This document shows positions 35,858 to 44,824 of a stretch of DNA of 64,000 bases, one piece after another. The stretch is from Catellatospora sp. KI3 (lineage in GTDB: Bacteria; Actinomycetota; Actinomycetes; Mycobacteriales; Micromonosporaceae): assembly GCF_029948125.1 (NCBI RefSeq), contig NZ_JASAMB010000002.1:326479-390478 (forward strand), in the 5' to 3' direction. The position numbers and the translations under genes were made by a program. The notes beneath the pieces were generated by a model. That model was not told the DNA's origin. It did not search any database and saw nothing but the letters and a program-made list of their open reading frames with translations. Positions within the stretch are counted from its first letter, which is position 1. Each line of letters begins with the position of its first letter.

Positions 35858-36772
35858 TCAGCGGCGCGTCGGCAGGGGGATTCGGTCCAGCTCCCGCGCC
35901 ACCACGATGTCCCCGTCGAAGTGCTCCGCCGCCTCGTGCCCGAACACGTCGGCGTCCGGGTGCCGCTGCGAGAAGTGCGTCAGCACCAGCGTCCGTACGC
36001 CCGCCTCGGCCGCGATCCGGGCCGCCTGGGCGGCGGTCAGGTGACCGGCCACGGCGGCCAGCTCCGCCTCCGACTCCAGGAACGTCGACTCGATCACCAG
36101 CAGGTCCGCCCCGGCGGCCAGGTCCAGCGCCGCCTGGCACTGCCCGGTGTCCATCACGAACGCGAACACCTGCCCCGGCTTCGGCTCGCTCGCCTGGTCC
36201 AGGGTCACCCGGCGGCCGTCGACCTCGACCGAGCCGTCGCGCAGCAGGGTGCCCACGCCGGGTCCGCGTACGCCCAGGGCGGCCAGGCGCTCCGGCAGCA
36301 TCCGGCGGCCGTCCGGCTCGACCAGGCGGTAGCCGTACGACTCGACGGAGTGGTTCAGGCGCCGCGCCGACAGGGTGCCGAAGCGGCCCGTGGCGATGAC
36401 CCCGCCCTCGCCGATGACCGGCTGCTCGACCGTCCGCGCCCGGTTGTCGAACCAGCTCGCGTTGCGCAGCCGCCGCCAGAACAGCGTGCCCGAGGCGGGG
36501 AAGTGCACCGGCACCTCGTGCGGCACCCGGTCCAGCGACAGCCGCTGCACGATGCCGGGCAGGCCCAGGCAGTGGTCGCCGTGGAAGTGGGTGACGCAGA
36601 TGCGGTTGATGTCGCTCGCGGCCGCCCCGGCCAGCAGCAGCTGGCGCTGCGCGCCCTCGCCCGGGTCGAACAGGATGCCCTCGTCGTCCCAGCGCAGCAG
36701 GTAGCCGTTGTGCGCGCGGTGGCGGGTGGGCACCTGGCTGGAGGTGCCGAGCACGATCAACTCTCGGGTCAC
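35858..36772 (-). CDS. rnz: Ribonuclease Z
   Basis: 304 residues. It is the endonuclease that matures tRNA 3' ends, a metallo-beta-lactamase-fold enzyme. The metal site [13 protein letters not shown] near residue 61 is present, with [15 protein letters not shown] at the N-terminus. The exosite region is the short form ([10 protein letters not shown]). VESTFLESE and [12 protein letters not shown] carry the remaining metal ligands. The usual Asp in FHGDH is there. In this GC-rich genome some tRNA genes (such as the one at 20628) encode CCA, which limits the need for this enzyme. Confidence 0.95.
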   Translation of the reverse strand: MTRELIVLGTSSQVPTRHRAHNGYLLRWDDEGILFDPGEGAQRQLLLAGAAASDINRICVTHFHGDHCLGLPGIVQRLSLDRVPHEVPVHFPASGTLFWRRLRNASWFDNRARTVEQPVIGEGGVIATGRFGTLSARRLNHSVESYGYRLVEPDGRRMLPERLAALGVRGPGVGTLLRDGSVEVDGRRVTLDQASEPKPGQVFAFVMDTGQCQAALDLAAGADLLVIESTFLESEAELAAVAGHLTAAQAARIAAEAGVRTLVLTHFSQRHPDADVFGHEAAEHFDGDIVVARELDRIPLPTRR

Positions 36773-36900
36773 CGGCGTAGCGTACGGCCGCCGTACCGGA
36801 TGGCTCCCAGGGTTTTCTGAGGGCCCGCGCAGGGTCCGTGCAGCTGTGCCGACCTGGGGTGCCTAGCGCCGGGTGCATCGACGAAGGGATGGAGACCGCG

Positions 36901-37395
36901 ATGCACCACGACCTTGAGGGCCAGCGGATCAGCCGCCGCGCGATCTTCGCGGGGATCAGCTCGCTCGGGCTGGGCAGCCTGCTGGCCGCGTGCGGCCCCG
37001 GCGGCACGCCCCCGGGCGGCGCACCCGGCGGCACCCCGCCCAGCGGCGCGCCGCAGCCCGGGGCCGGCCAGCCCGGCGGCCAGCCCGGCGGCCAGAACGG
37101 GGGCCAGAACGGGGGCGAGGGCGACATGGCCGACCTCCAGCCGCAGGACGACAAGCGCTACCTGCGCGGCGCCCGCGCCGGCGGAAATGATCATGCAGTT
37201 TCGGGGAGAGTGCGCGAATCCGGGTCGAGATTCCTGCACTCTCCCCGAAACTGCGGGCTGCGACGACGACGGCGGAGGCGGGCCGGGTGCGGGCCGGTAG
37301 GGAGAGCGCGGTCCGCACCCGGTGCGACGATCAGGCCAGCTGGTCCTGGAACTGCCCGCGGACCTCGTCGCCGCCGCCCTGGCGCCATTCCTTGA
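36901..37395 (+). CDS. Tat-type lipoprotein leader, short or frameshifted gene
   Basis: The ATG at 36901 opens with SRRAIFAGISSLGLGSLLAAC, a twin-arginine signal and lipobox (Cys about 32). A Gly/Pro/Gln-rich linker of about 45 residues and DMADLQPQDDKRYLRGARAG follow. In this frame the ORF runs on to 37395, across a perfect 19-bp hairpin (37195-37254), which is unlikely for real coding sequence. A TGA in another frame (37188-37190) ends just before the hairpin. The true product may end there after a frameshift or sequencing error, or the gene may be a remnant. Confidence 0.45.
   Translation: MHHDLEGQRISRRAIFAGISSLGLGSLLAACGPGGTPPGGAPGGTPPSGAPQPGAGQPGGQPGGQNGGQNGGEGDMADLQPQDDKRYLRGARAGGNDHAVSGRVRESGSRFLHSPRNCGLRRRRRRRAGCGPVGRARSAPGATIRPAGPGTARGPRRRRPGAIP
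37195..37254. terminator. 19-bp hairpin between convergent genes
   Basis: GCAGTTTCGGGGAGAGTGC (37195-37213) and GCACTCTCCCCGAAACTGC (37236-37254) are perfect complements. It sits between the short lipoprotein gene and the end of the solute-binding protein gene. Confidence 0.8.
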
Positions 37396-38980
37396 CGGCG
37401 TCGTCCCAGGCCGACAGCGGCTTGCGTCCGGACAGGATGTCAGTCTGGTACGTGTTGAGGATGGTGTCGAGGGCCGCGCGCTTGCGCGACCAGGCGTCGG
37501 AGAAGTAGCCGACGGTGGGGTCCTTGACCGAGGTCGGGATGATCGACTTCTGGTACTCGTAGGACTTCCGGGTGGCCGCGGCGTTGCCCGGGATGAAGAT
37601 GGCGTCGGGCGCGTCCACGATGTAGCGGATGCCGAGCGCGGTCTCGGTGATCCCGGCCTGCGTCTGGGCCGGCCCGCCGTTGCTCATGGTGTAGTGGACG
37701 CCCTCGACGCCGAAGCGGCGGAACAGCCACTCCTGCGTGCCGAACGGCGCGGCGAGCCAGTTCGCGATCGCGAGCAGGTCCTTGATCTTCCCGGCGTCGG
37801 CCTTCTTCAGCGCCGTGAAGTTGTTGGTCGGCTCGGACTGCCAGGTCCCGGCGAAGCCGCCGCCGTCGTACCGCGGCGGGCGCATGCCGCCGATGTCGAA
37901 CCCCGGCCCGGCCACGTTCTCGGCGTAGTACTGCGGCCAGGCGGTGTAGCGGTCGGGGTTGAGCACGGTGTTGCCCGCGTTGAACCACTTCTTGACCGGC
38001 GCGTTGGCGATGTTGCTGTCGGGGTGGGCGTACCCGTCCTTGACCAGCTGCAGGACGTCGGCCAGCGCCTTGCGGAACTGCTCGGTCTCGGCGGCGTGGG
38101 TGAGCTTGCCGCCGTCCAGCCGCCAGCGGTTGGGCACGCCGACCATGTGCTGCACGAAGTACATGAGCGCGCCGGTGGTGGCGGCCCAGCGGCTCGCCCT
38201 CGGGTCGGTCACCGCCTTGCACACGTCGCGGAACTCGGCGTACGAGGCGGGGTCCGGGTTGGCCTTGAGCTGTGCGAACAGGTCGTCGCGGCGGAACATC
38301 AGGGTCCCGCCGACCCCGCGCGGCACGGGCAGGCCGTAGATCCCGCCGTTGTAGACGCACTGCTTCCAGGCGGCGCTCGGGATGTTGGCCAGGAACGGGT
38401 ACTCCTTGACCGCGTCCCCGGACAGGTACGGGCTGAGGTCCTGGCACTTGGCCGACAGCCACGCGGGCAGGTTCGCGATGCCCGCGCCCAGGCCGGACGG
38501 GGTGAACAGGGCCGGGACGATGAAGTCGGGCAGGTCGTCGCCCGCGACCAGGGCCGCGAACTTGACCGGCATGTCCCCGCCGGGGGTGATGGTGAGCTTC
38601 AGGTCGACGTTGAGCCGCTTGTTCAGCTCCTGCCAGAACGGGTTCTGGTCGACCGAGGGCGGCACCGGCGCGCCGGTGAGCACGAACGCCGACACCTGGC
38701 CGCCCTTGCCGGGCGGGGCGGGGAACGCCTGCGGCGCCGGGTTCGGGTAGCCGCTGAACGCGTCGAGCAGCCCCTCGGCGTTGCCGGGGAAGTCCGGCTT
38801 CGCCCCGGCGTACGGCGTGTACGTCGGCAGTTTCACGTCGGCGTTGTTCACCGCGGTGTTCGGGGTGCCGCCGCTGTCGGTGCACCCGGCCAGTAGGGAC
38901 GGCCCGGTGGCGGCGAGCGCGGCGGTGGACAGCGCGCCGGACAGCAGTGTCCGGCGCGGGACGGGGTGTTGTTCGAGCAT
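37331..38980 (-). CDS. Extracellular sugar-binding lipoprotein (LplA type)
   Basis: 549 residues, long for a binding protein but normal for the LplA/YtcQ class. It has a signal peptide with the lipobox LLAGC near residues 28-32. The mature part has the two-lobe pattern: PPSVDQNPFWQELNKRLNVD, GIYGLPVPRGVGGTLMFRRD, and near the C-terminus LDTILNTYQTDILSG. It delivers oligosaccharides to the two permeases encoded just upstream. The ATG at 38980 has CCGGAGGAG upstream. No ATPase is encoded here, so it probably shares a MsiK-type ATPase, which is usual in actinomycetes. Confidence 0.88.
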   Translation of the reverse strand: MLEQHPVPRRTLLSGALSTAALAATGPSLLAGCTDSGGTPNTAVNNADVKLPTYTPYAGAKPDFPGNAEGLLDAFSGYPNPAPQAFPAPPGKGGQVSAFVLTGAPVPPSVDQNPFWQELNKRLNVDLKLTITPGGDMPVKFAALVAGDDLPDFIVPALFTPSGLGAGIANLPAWLSAKCQDLSPYLSGDAVKEYPFLANIPSAAWKQCVYNGGIYGLPVPRGVGGTLMFRRDDLFAQLKANPDPASYAEFRDVCKAVTDPRASRWAATTGALMYFVQHMVGVPNRWRLDGGKLTHAAETEQFRKALADVLQLVKDGYAHPDSNIANAPVKKWFNAGNTVLNPDRYTAWPQYYAENVAGPGFDIGGMRPPRYDGGGFAGTWQSEPTNNFTALKKADAGKIKDLLAIANWLAAPFGTQEWLFRRFGVEGVHYTMSNGGPAQTQAGITETALGIRYIVDAPDAIFIPGNAAATRKSYEYQKSIIPTSVKDPTVGYFSDAWSRKRAALDTILNTYQTDILSGRKPLSAWDDAVKEWRQGGGDEVRGQFQDQLA

Positions 38981-39003
38981 GGTGACTCCTCCGGGTCGCG
39001 CGG

Positions 39004-39894
39004 TCAGCCTTTGACCGCGCCGATGAGCACGCCCTTGCTGAAGTGCCGCTGGACGAACGGGTAGACCAGCAGGACCGGCACGATGGAGAGGACGAGGATC
39101 GCCATCTGCACCGCCTCCTGCGGGGGCAGCCCGGCGCCGCCGCCGAGCTGGTCGACGCCGAGCTGCGTCTGGTTGACCACGTACGTGCGCAGCACCAGCT
39201 GCAGCGGCCACATGCCGGAGTCGTTGAGGTACAGCAGCGCGGAGAAGAAGGCGTTCCAGTAGCCGACGGCGTAGAACAGCCCGATCACCGCCAGCGCGGC
39301 CTTGCTCAGCGGCAGCACGATCCGGGTCAGCACGGCCAGGTCGCCGGCGCCGTCGATGCGCGCGCTCTCGATGACCTCCGGCGGCAGCTCCAGGAAGAAC
39401 GACCGCATGATGATCACGTTGAACGCGTTGATCATCGGGGGCAGCAGCAGCGCCCAGTACGTGTCGAGCAGGCCCAGGCTCTTGACCACGAGGTAGCTGG
39501 GGATGAGCCCGGGGCCGAACAGCACCGCGAACAGCACCGTCATCAGCAGCGGGCGGTGCGCGAACGAGCCGGGCCGGCTCAGCCCGTACGCCAGCAGCGT
39601 GGTCGCGACCAGGCTCAGCAGCGTCCCGGCGGCGGTCACGAACAGGCTGACGAGCGTGGCCCGGGTGACCACGCCCCCGCTCAGGATCGCCTCGTACGCC
39701 GCGAAGCTGATCTGCTTCGGGACCAGCACGAACCCGCCCGCCCGGGTGACCTCCGCCCGCGGCGACAGGCTGGTCGCGACGATGCCGACGAACGGCACCA
39801 CCACCGCGGCGCAGCACAGCGTCAGCACCAGCCCCTTGAGCGCCCGCGCGCCCGCCGACGGCGGCCCGAGCGCGGTGATCGAACGTCGGCTCAT
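39004..39894 (-). CDS. Carbohydrate ABC transporter permease (LplC type)
   Basis: 296 residues, six TM helices. The binding-protein-dependent loop is visible near residue 195: ARIDGAGDLAVLTRIVLP, the EAA-type contact for the ATPase. The last helix region ends LVYPFVQRHFSKGVLIGAVKG, typical of LplC/MalG permeases. The start overlaps the previous gene (ATGA), and the stop is 23 bp before the binding protein gene, so all three are one transcript. Confidence 0.93.
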   Translation of the reverse strand: MSRRSITALGPPSAGARALKGLVLTLCCAAVVVPFVGIVATSLSPRAEVTRAGGFVLVPKQISFAAYEAILSGGVVTRATLVSLFVTAAGTLLSLVATTLLAYGLSRPGSFAHRPLLMTVLFAVLFGPGLIPSYLVVKSLGLLDTYWALLLPPMINAFNVIIMRSFFLELPPEVIESARIDGAGDLAVLTRIVLPLSKAALAVIGLFYAVGYWNAFFSALLYLNDSGMWPLQLVLRTYVVNQTQLGVDQLGGGAGLPPQEAVQMAILVLSIVPVLLVYPFVQRHFSKGVLIGAVKG

Positions 39895-40886
39895 CGCTGG
39901 TAGATCCCCCGCTCCCCGAAGCGGTGGGCCAGCTTGTTGGCGCCCAGCACCAGCAGCACCCCCAGCACGCCCTTGACCAGCCCGACGGCGGCGCCCTGGC
40001 CCCAGTCGGCGGCCAGCACCGCATGGTTGAAGACGTACGTGTCCAGCACCTCGCTGGCCTGTCTGCCCACGGCGGGCTCCTGCAGGATGATCTGCTCGAA
40101 GCCGACGCTGAGGGTGTCGCCCAGGCGCAGGATCAGCAGCAGCACGATCAGGCCGCGCAGGCCGGGCAGGGTGACGTGCCACAGCTGGCGCCAGCGCCCG
40201 GCCCCGTCGACGGCGGCGGCCTCGTACAGCTCCAGGTCGATGCGGGCCAGCGCGGCCAGGAACAGGATCGTGGCCCAGCCCGCGTCCTTCCACAGCACCT
40301 GGCTGGTGACCAGCAGCTTGAACAGCTCCGGGTTGCTGATGACGTCGATCGTGGCCAGCCCCTGCGCGCGCAGCGCGCTGTTGAGCAGGCCGGCGTTGCC
40401 GAACATCTGCTGGAAGATCGCCACGACGATGACCCAGGACAGGAAGTGCGGCAGGTACAGGATGCTCTGCGCGAGCCGCTTCAGCCGCTCGGAGATCAGG
40501 CTGTCCAGCAGCAGCGCCAGCGCGATCGGCGCCGGGAACACGATCAGCACCTGGAGCGCGGTGATGAGCAGCGTGTTGGCCAGCGCGTTCAGGAACTGCG
40601 GGTCGCCGTCGACGATGACCGCGAAGTTGGCCAGGCCGACCCACGGACTGTCCAGGATGCCGAGGTACGGCTGGTAGTCCTTGAACGCGATGACGTTGCC
40701 CAGCCAGGGCAGGTAGTGGAACAGCAGCAGCGCCGCCACGCCCGGCAGCGCGGCCAGCACCAGCACCCGGTCGGCGGCCAGCCGCCGCCACCAGGGCGGG
40801 CGGCGGCTGGCCGCCGGTGGGGGAGCGGGTGACCCGTGGGGCGGCGGGCTGGTCCGCCCCACGGGAGTCTGCGTCGGCACGGTCAT
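39891..40886 (-). CDS. Carbohydrate ABC transporter permease (LplB type)
   Basis: 331 residues. A Pro-rich N-terminus of about 35 residues and six TM helices. AAAVDGAGRWRQLWHVTLPGL near 232 is the EAA loop. NVIAFKDYQPYLGILDSPWVGL in the first outer loop is typical of the LplB class. It is the first gene of the reverse-strand transport operon, divergent from the GH3 gene across a gap of 500 bp holding palindromes. Confidence 0.93.
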   Translation of the reverse strand: MTVPTQTPVGRTSPPPHGSPAPPPAASRRPPWWRRLAADRVLVLAALPGVAALLLFHYLPWLGNVIAFKDYQPYLGILDSPWVGLANFAVIVDGDPQFLNALANTLLITALQVLIVFPAPIALALLLDSLISERLKRLAQSILYLPHFLSWVIVVAIFQQMFGNAGLLNSALRAQGLATIDVISNPELFKLLVTSQVLWKDAGWATILFLAALARIDLELYEAAAVDGAGRWRQLWHVTLPGLRGLIVLLLILRLGDTLSVGFEQIILQEPAVGRQASEVLDTYVFNHAVLAADWGQGAAVGLVKGVLGVLLVLGANKLAHRFGERGIYQR

Positions 40887-40934
40887 CGCCTCGCGGTCCT
40901 CTCGATGGGCAAAGCCGTACAGTCGAAAGAATTC

Positions 40935-40947
40935 CGGAACAGTTCCG
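40935..40947. promoter_or_regulatory. Palindrome (CGGAAC-A-GTTCCG), probable sugar operator
   Basis: A perfect 6+1+6 palindrome lies 48 bp upstream of the permease start, in the divergent promoter region. LacI-family operators commonly have this form. GACCCGGAACGG follows as a half site near 40953. Confidence 0.5.
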
Positions 40948-41207
40948 TAACTGACCCGGAACGGTAGGGACGACCGAACGGGATAGTCAACCCCCTATGG
41001 CCGAATTGGGGCCATTGAAAACTTTCGGTCACGCAGTGGAGCGACGTCGATGCCCGCTGGGCCGCGACAAGCTCTCGGCTCTCTGATCCGACCCGCCAAC
41101 CCGGCCACGCAACGTGATGTACCCCGTGCTCCGGCGTCTGGGCGCGGCTGTCCACTGTGCGGCTCCCGACGCGGCCGACGGGCGCCAGCAGCCAGTTCCC
41201 TTGTTTT

Positions 41208-41219
41208 CGGAACTTTCGG
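41208..41219. promoter_or_regulatory. CGGAACTTTCGG motif, candidate operator
   Basis: The sequence shares GGAACTTTC with the motif at 41340-41348 and its halves resemble the palindrome at 40935. A third partial form (GAAAACTTTCGG) lies near 41017. Recurrence in one divergent gap suggests one regulator for both operons. Confidence 0.35.
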
Positions 41220-41275
41220 TGCTCATTGATCGGCGCTTTTGGACGCGGGTACGGCGAAAGTCTGTGCAAGACCTA

Positions 41276-41303
41276 TGGACAGCGGCGAGCGCGGTGCTAG
41301 GGT
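41276..41303 (+). promoter_or_regulatory. Promoter of the GH3 operon
   Basis: TGGACA (41276-41281) and TAGGGT (41298-41303) are spaced 16 bp, a good sigma-70-like pair. The transcript would begin near 41310 and have a leader of about 80 nt. Confidence 0.5.
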
Positions 41304-41343
41304 GCGGAGGCCACTGCCCTCGGGCGAAATCTCCATACCGGAA

Positions 41344-41356
41344 CTTTCCCGGAAAG
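41344..41356. promoter_or_regulatory. Palindrome (CTTTCC-C-GGAAAG) in the GH3 leader, candidate operator
   Basis: A perfect 6+1+6 palindrome lies between the predicted transcript start and the GH3 ribosome site. Bound repressor there would block elongation. It overlaps a GGAACTTTC motif shared with 41208. Confidence 0.5.
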
Positions 41357-41388
41357 CTGTCGTCTTCGTGCCTCGGAGGACCCGCCGG

Positions 41389-43707
41389 ATGTCCAGCCAG
41401 CCCACCCAGCTCGAACCGTGGCGCGACGTCGCGCTGCCCGCCGCCGAGCGAGTCGCCGACCTCATCCGCCGGATGACCCTGGCCGAGAAGCTCGGCCAGC
41501 TCTACTCGGTGTGGCCCGCGGGCGGCGCGACCGGCCAGGACGTGGCCCCGTTCCAGTCGGACATGGCCGACCCGGACTTCGACTGGCGCCGGCTGATCAA
41601 GGACGGCCTCGGCCAGCTCACCCGGCCGTACGGCACCGCGCCCGTCTCCGGCGCCGAGGGCGCCCGCCAGCTCGCCGAGCTGCAGCAGGCCGTCGTCGCC
41701 GCGGGCCGGTTCGGCATCCCGGCCCTGGTGCACGAGGAGTGCCTCACCGGCTTCACCGCGTACGGCGCGACCATCTACCCGACCCCGCTGGCCTGGGGCG
41801 CGAGCTTCGACGCCGCGCTGGTCGAGCAGGTCGGCGCCGCGATCGGGGCGAGCATGCGCGCGCTCGGCGTGCACCAGGGGCTGGCCCCGGTGCTCGACGT
41901 GGCCCGCGACGCCCGCTGGGGGCGCACCGAGGAGACCATCGGCGAGGACCCGTACCTGGTGGCCACGGTCGGCACCGGCTACGTGCGGGGGCTCCAGTCG
42001 GCCGGGATCGTGGCCACGCTCAAGCACTTCGCGGGCTACTCGGCGTCCAAGGCGGGGCGCAACTTCGGACCCGTCGGGCTCGGTCCGCGCGAGCTGGCCG
42101 ACGTGCTGCTGCCGCCGTTCGAGCTGGCCGTGCGCGACGGCCGCGCCGGCTCGGTGATGCACTCGTACGCCGAGATCGACGGCGTGCCCGCCGCGTCCGA
42201 TCCGTGGCTGCTGACCACGCTGCTGCGCGACGCCTGGGGCTTCACCGGCACCGTCGTGGCCGACTACTTCGGCGTCACGTTCCTGCAGACGCTGCACCAC
42301 GTCGCCGCCGACCACGGCGCCGCCGCCGGGCTGGCGCTGGCCGCCGGGGTCGACGTCGAGCTGCCCATGGTCCGCTGCTACGGCCGCCCGCTGCTGGAGG
42401 CGGTCGAGTCCGGCCAGGTCGCGCCGGAGCTGGTCGACCGCGCGCTGCGCCGGGTGCTGCTGCAGAAGTGCGAACTCGGCCTGCTCGACCCCGACTGGAC
42501 CCCGACCGTCCCCGAGACCGTCGACCTCGACCCGGCGCCCGCCCGCGAGCTGGCCCGGCGGCTGGCCGAGGAGTCGGTGGTGCTGCTGGCCAACGACGGC
42601 ACCCTGCCGCTGCGCGCCCCCAGCACGCTGGCCGTGGCCGGGCCGCTGGCCGACCACGCCGACGGCATGCTCGGCTGCTACACGTTCCCGCGCCACGTCG
42701 GCCTGCACCACCCCGGCCTGCCGCTCGGCGTCGAGGTGCCGACCCTGCTCGCCAGCCTGCGCGCCGAACTGCCCGGCACCGCCATCGCGTACGCCCCCGG
42801 CTGCGACGTGCGCGGCGACGACACCGCCGGGATCGGCGCGGCCGCGCAGGCCGCCGCCAGGGCCGAGGCGTGCGTGCTGGTCCTCGGCGACCAGGCCGGG
42901 CTGTTCGGCAACGGCACCTCCGGCGAGGGCTGCGACGTCACCGAGCTGCGCCTGCCCGGCGTGCAGGAGCGGCTGCTGGAGGCCGTGCTGGACACCGGCG
43001 TGCCGGTGGTGCTGGTGCTGCTGTCGGGCCGCCCCTACGCCCTCGGCGCGTACGCCGACCGCCTGGCCGCCGTCGTGCAGGCGTTCTTCCCCGGCGAGGA
43101 GGGCGGGCCGGCCGTCGCGGGCGTGCTCACCGGCCGGGTCGAGCCGTCGGGCCGGCTGCCCGTCAGCGTCCCGCGCCACCCCGGCGGGCAGCCCGCCACG
43201 TACCTCGCCCCGAAGCTGGCGCACCGCAGCGACGTGAGCACGGTCGACCCGACCCCGCTGTACCCGTTCGGGCACGGGGTGGGGTACACCTGCTTCGCCT
43301 GGGAGCCCGATACCGAGGGCCCGCTGAGCTGCGGCACCGACGGCGCGGTCGAGGTCGCGATCCGGATCCGCAACACCGGCGACCGGGCGGGCACCGAGAT
43401 CGTCCAGCTCTACCTGCACGACCCGGTCGCCCAGGTGACCCGCCCCGTGATCCGCCTCATCGGGTACGCCCGCGTGCCGCTGGCGCCCGGCCAGGCGTGC
43501 CGGGTCGTGTTCACCGTGCACGCCGACCTCACCTCGTTCACCGGCCGGTCCGGGCAGCGCGTCGTCGAACCGGGGGACGCCGAGTTGCGGTTCGGGGCGT
43601 CCAGTGCAGACTTCCGCCATACCGTGGCAGCCCGCTTCCACGGTCCGCAGCGGACCGTGGGCCACGGCCGAGTCATGACCTCGGAGGTTGTGCTTGAAGA
43701 CCTATGA
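41389..43707 (+). CDS. Glycoside hydrolase family 3 (beta-glucosidase/xylosidase)
   Basis: 772 residues. There is no signal peptide, so it is probably cytoplasmic and acts on imported oligosaccharides. GH3 domain: LAEKLGQLYSVW, ARDARWGRTEETIGEDPYL, TLKHFAGYSASKAG, and the nucleophile Asp in GTVVADYFGV near residue 292 (the family's usual SDW replaced by ADY). C-terminal domains: ESVVLLANDGTLPL starts the second domain and a fibronectin-type III-like end has NTGDRAGTEIVQLYLHD. The ATG has CGGAGGA about 8 nt upstream. It overlaps the next gene. Confidence 0.93.
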   Translation: MSSQPTQLEPWRDVALPAAERVADLIRRMTLAEKLGQLYSVWPAGGATGQDVAPFQSDMADPDFDWRRLIKDGLGQLTRPYGTAPVSGAEGARQLAELQQAVVAAGRFGIPALVHEECLTGFTAYGATIYPTPLAWGASFDAALVEQVGAAIGASMRALGVHQGLAPVLDVARDARWGRTEETIGEDPYLVATVGTGYVRGLQSAGIVATLKHFAGYSASKAGRNFGPVGLGPRELADVLLPPFELAVRDGRAGSVMHSYAEIDGVPAASDPWLLTTLLRDAWGFTGTVVADYFGVTFLQTLHHVAADHGAAAGLALAAGVDVELPMVRCYGRPLLEAVESGQVAPELVDRALRRVLLQKCELGLLDPDWTPTVPETVDLDPAPARELARRLAEESVVLLANDGTLPLRAPSTLAVAGPLADHADGMLGCYTFPRHVGLHHPGLPLGVEVPTLLASLRAELPGTAIAYAPGCDVRGDDTAGIGAAAQAAARAEACVLVLGDQAGLFGNGTSGEGCDVTELRLPGVQERLLEAVLDTGVPVVLVLLSGRPYALGAYADRLAAVVQAFFPGEEGGPAVAGVLTGRVEPSGRLPVSVPRHPGGQPATYLAPKLAHRSDVSTVDPTPLYPFGHGVGYTCFAWEPDTEGPLSCGTDGAVEVAIRIRNTGDRAGTEIVQLYLHDPVAQVTRPVIRLIGYARVPLAPGQACRVVFTVHADLTSFTGRSGQRVVEPGDAELRFGASSADFRHTVAARFHGPQRTVGHGRVMTSEVVLEDL

Positions 43708-44824
43708 CCTCGCCGTGGTGGGCACCGGCGGCATCGCCGCCGTGCACGCCCGCGGCATCGCCGACTCCGGCGGCCGGGCCCGCATCGGCGCCGTCGTCGA
43801 CGTCGACCCGCAGCGGCTGCGCGACTTCACCACCCACCTGGCCGACCTCGGCCAGCCCGAACCGCGCGGCTACACCAGCCTGGAGGAGCTGCTCACCGCC
43901 GAGCGCCCCGACCTGGTCGACCTGTGCACCCCGCCCGGCCTGCACACCCCGCAGGCGGTCATGTGCCTGAGCCGGGGCCTGACCGTGCTGTGCGAGAAGC
44001 CGCCCGCCCTCAGCCTCGCCGAGTTCGACCGGATCACCGCCGCCGCGCGCGACGGCGGCGGCCACTTCGCCACCGTGTTCCAGCACCGCTTCGGCAGCGG
44101 CGCCCGCACGCTGCGGGAACTCGCCGCCGACGGGCGCCTCGGCGCGCCCATGACCGCCGTCTGCCACACCCTGTGGCACCGGCCCGACGCGTACTTCGAC
44201 GTGCCCTGGCGCGGCCGCTGGGACGTCGAGGGCGGCGGCCCGACCATGGGCCACGGCATCCACCAGATGGACCTGCTGCTGTCGGTGCTCGGCCCGTGGC
44301 GCGAGGTGGTCGCCGTGGCCGCCCGCCGGGCCCGGCCCACCGACACCGAGGACCTGTCCTGCGCCATCGTGACATTCGAGTCCGGTGCCGTGGCCAGCGT
44401 CGTCAACAGCCTGCTGTCCCCGCGCGAGACCAGCCACCTGCGCTTCGACTTCGCCCACGCCACCGTCGAACTGACCCACCTGTACGGCTACGGCGACGCC
44501 GACTGGACCGTCACCGCCACCCCCGAGCACGCCGACACAATCGACGCGGCCTGGGCGGCCGGACCCAAGGGCCGCGACAGTGGCCACGGCGCCCAGCTCC
44601 TCGCCGTGCTCGACGCGCTCGACGCGGGCCAGGCGCCCCCGGTCGGCCCCGCCGACGCCCGCGCCACCATGGAACTGGTCGCCGCCGTGTACCAGTCCGC
44701 CTTCACCGGCCGACCCGTCGCCCGGGGCGAGATCGGACCCGGCTCGCCGTTCTACGGCCGGATGCAGGGCACCGGCGCCCCGTGGCCGACCGTACGCGCC
44801 GTCCCCACCGGAGGTGCCCGATGA
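43694..44824 (+). CDS. Gfo/Idh/MocA family oxidoreductase
   Basis: 376 residues. It is an NAD(P)-dependent sugar or polyol dehydrogenase. The N-terminal Rossmann motif AVVGTGGIAAVHARG is at residues 6-20, CEKPPAL near 102 holds the catalytic Lys, and GHGIHQMDLLLS near 187 the Asp/His region. The start is a TTG at 43694 with TCGGAGG 6 nt upstream, inside the 3' end of the GH3 gene (14-bp overlap); a TTG at 43688 is less well placed. It overlaps the next gene by 4 bp. Likely it oxidises the sugar released by the GH3. Confidence 0.88.
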   Translation: MKTYDLAVVGTGGIAAVHARGIADSGGRARIGAVVDVDPQRLRDFTTHLADLGQPEPRGYTSLEELLTAERPDLVDLCTPPGLHTPQAVMCLSRGLTVLCEKPPALSLAEFDRITAAARDGGGHFATVFQHRFGSGARTLRELAADGRLGAPMTAVCHTLWHRPDAYFDVPWRGRWDVEGGGPTMGHGIHQMDLLLSVLGPWREVVAVAARRARPTDTEDLSCAIVTFESGAVASVVNSLLSPRETSHLRFDFAHATVELTHLYGYGDADWTVTATPEHADTIDAAWAAGPKGRDSGHGAQLLAVLDALDAGQAPPVGPADARATMELVAAVYQSAFTGRPVARGEIGPGSPFYGRMQGTGAPWPTVRAVPTGGAR

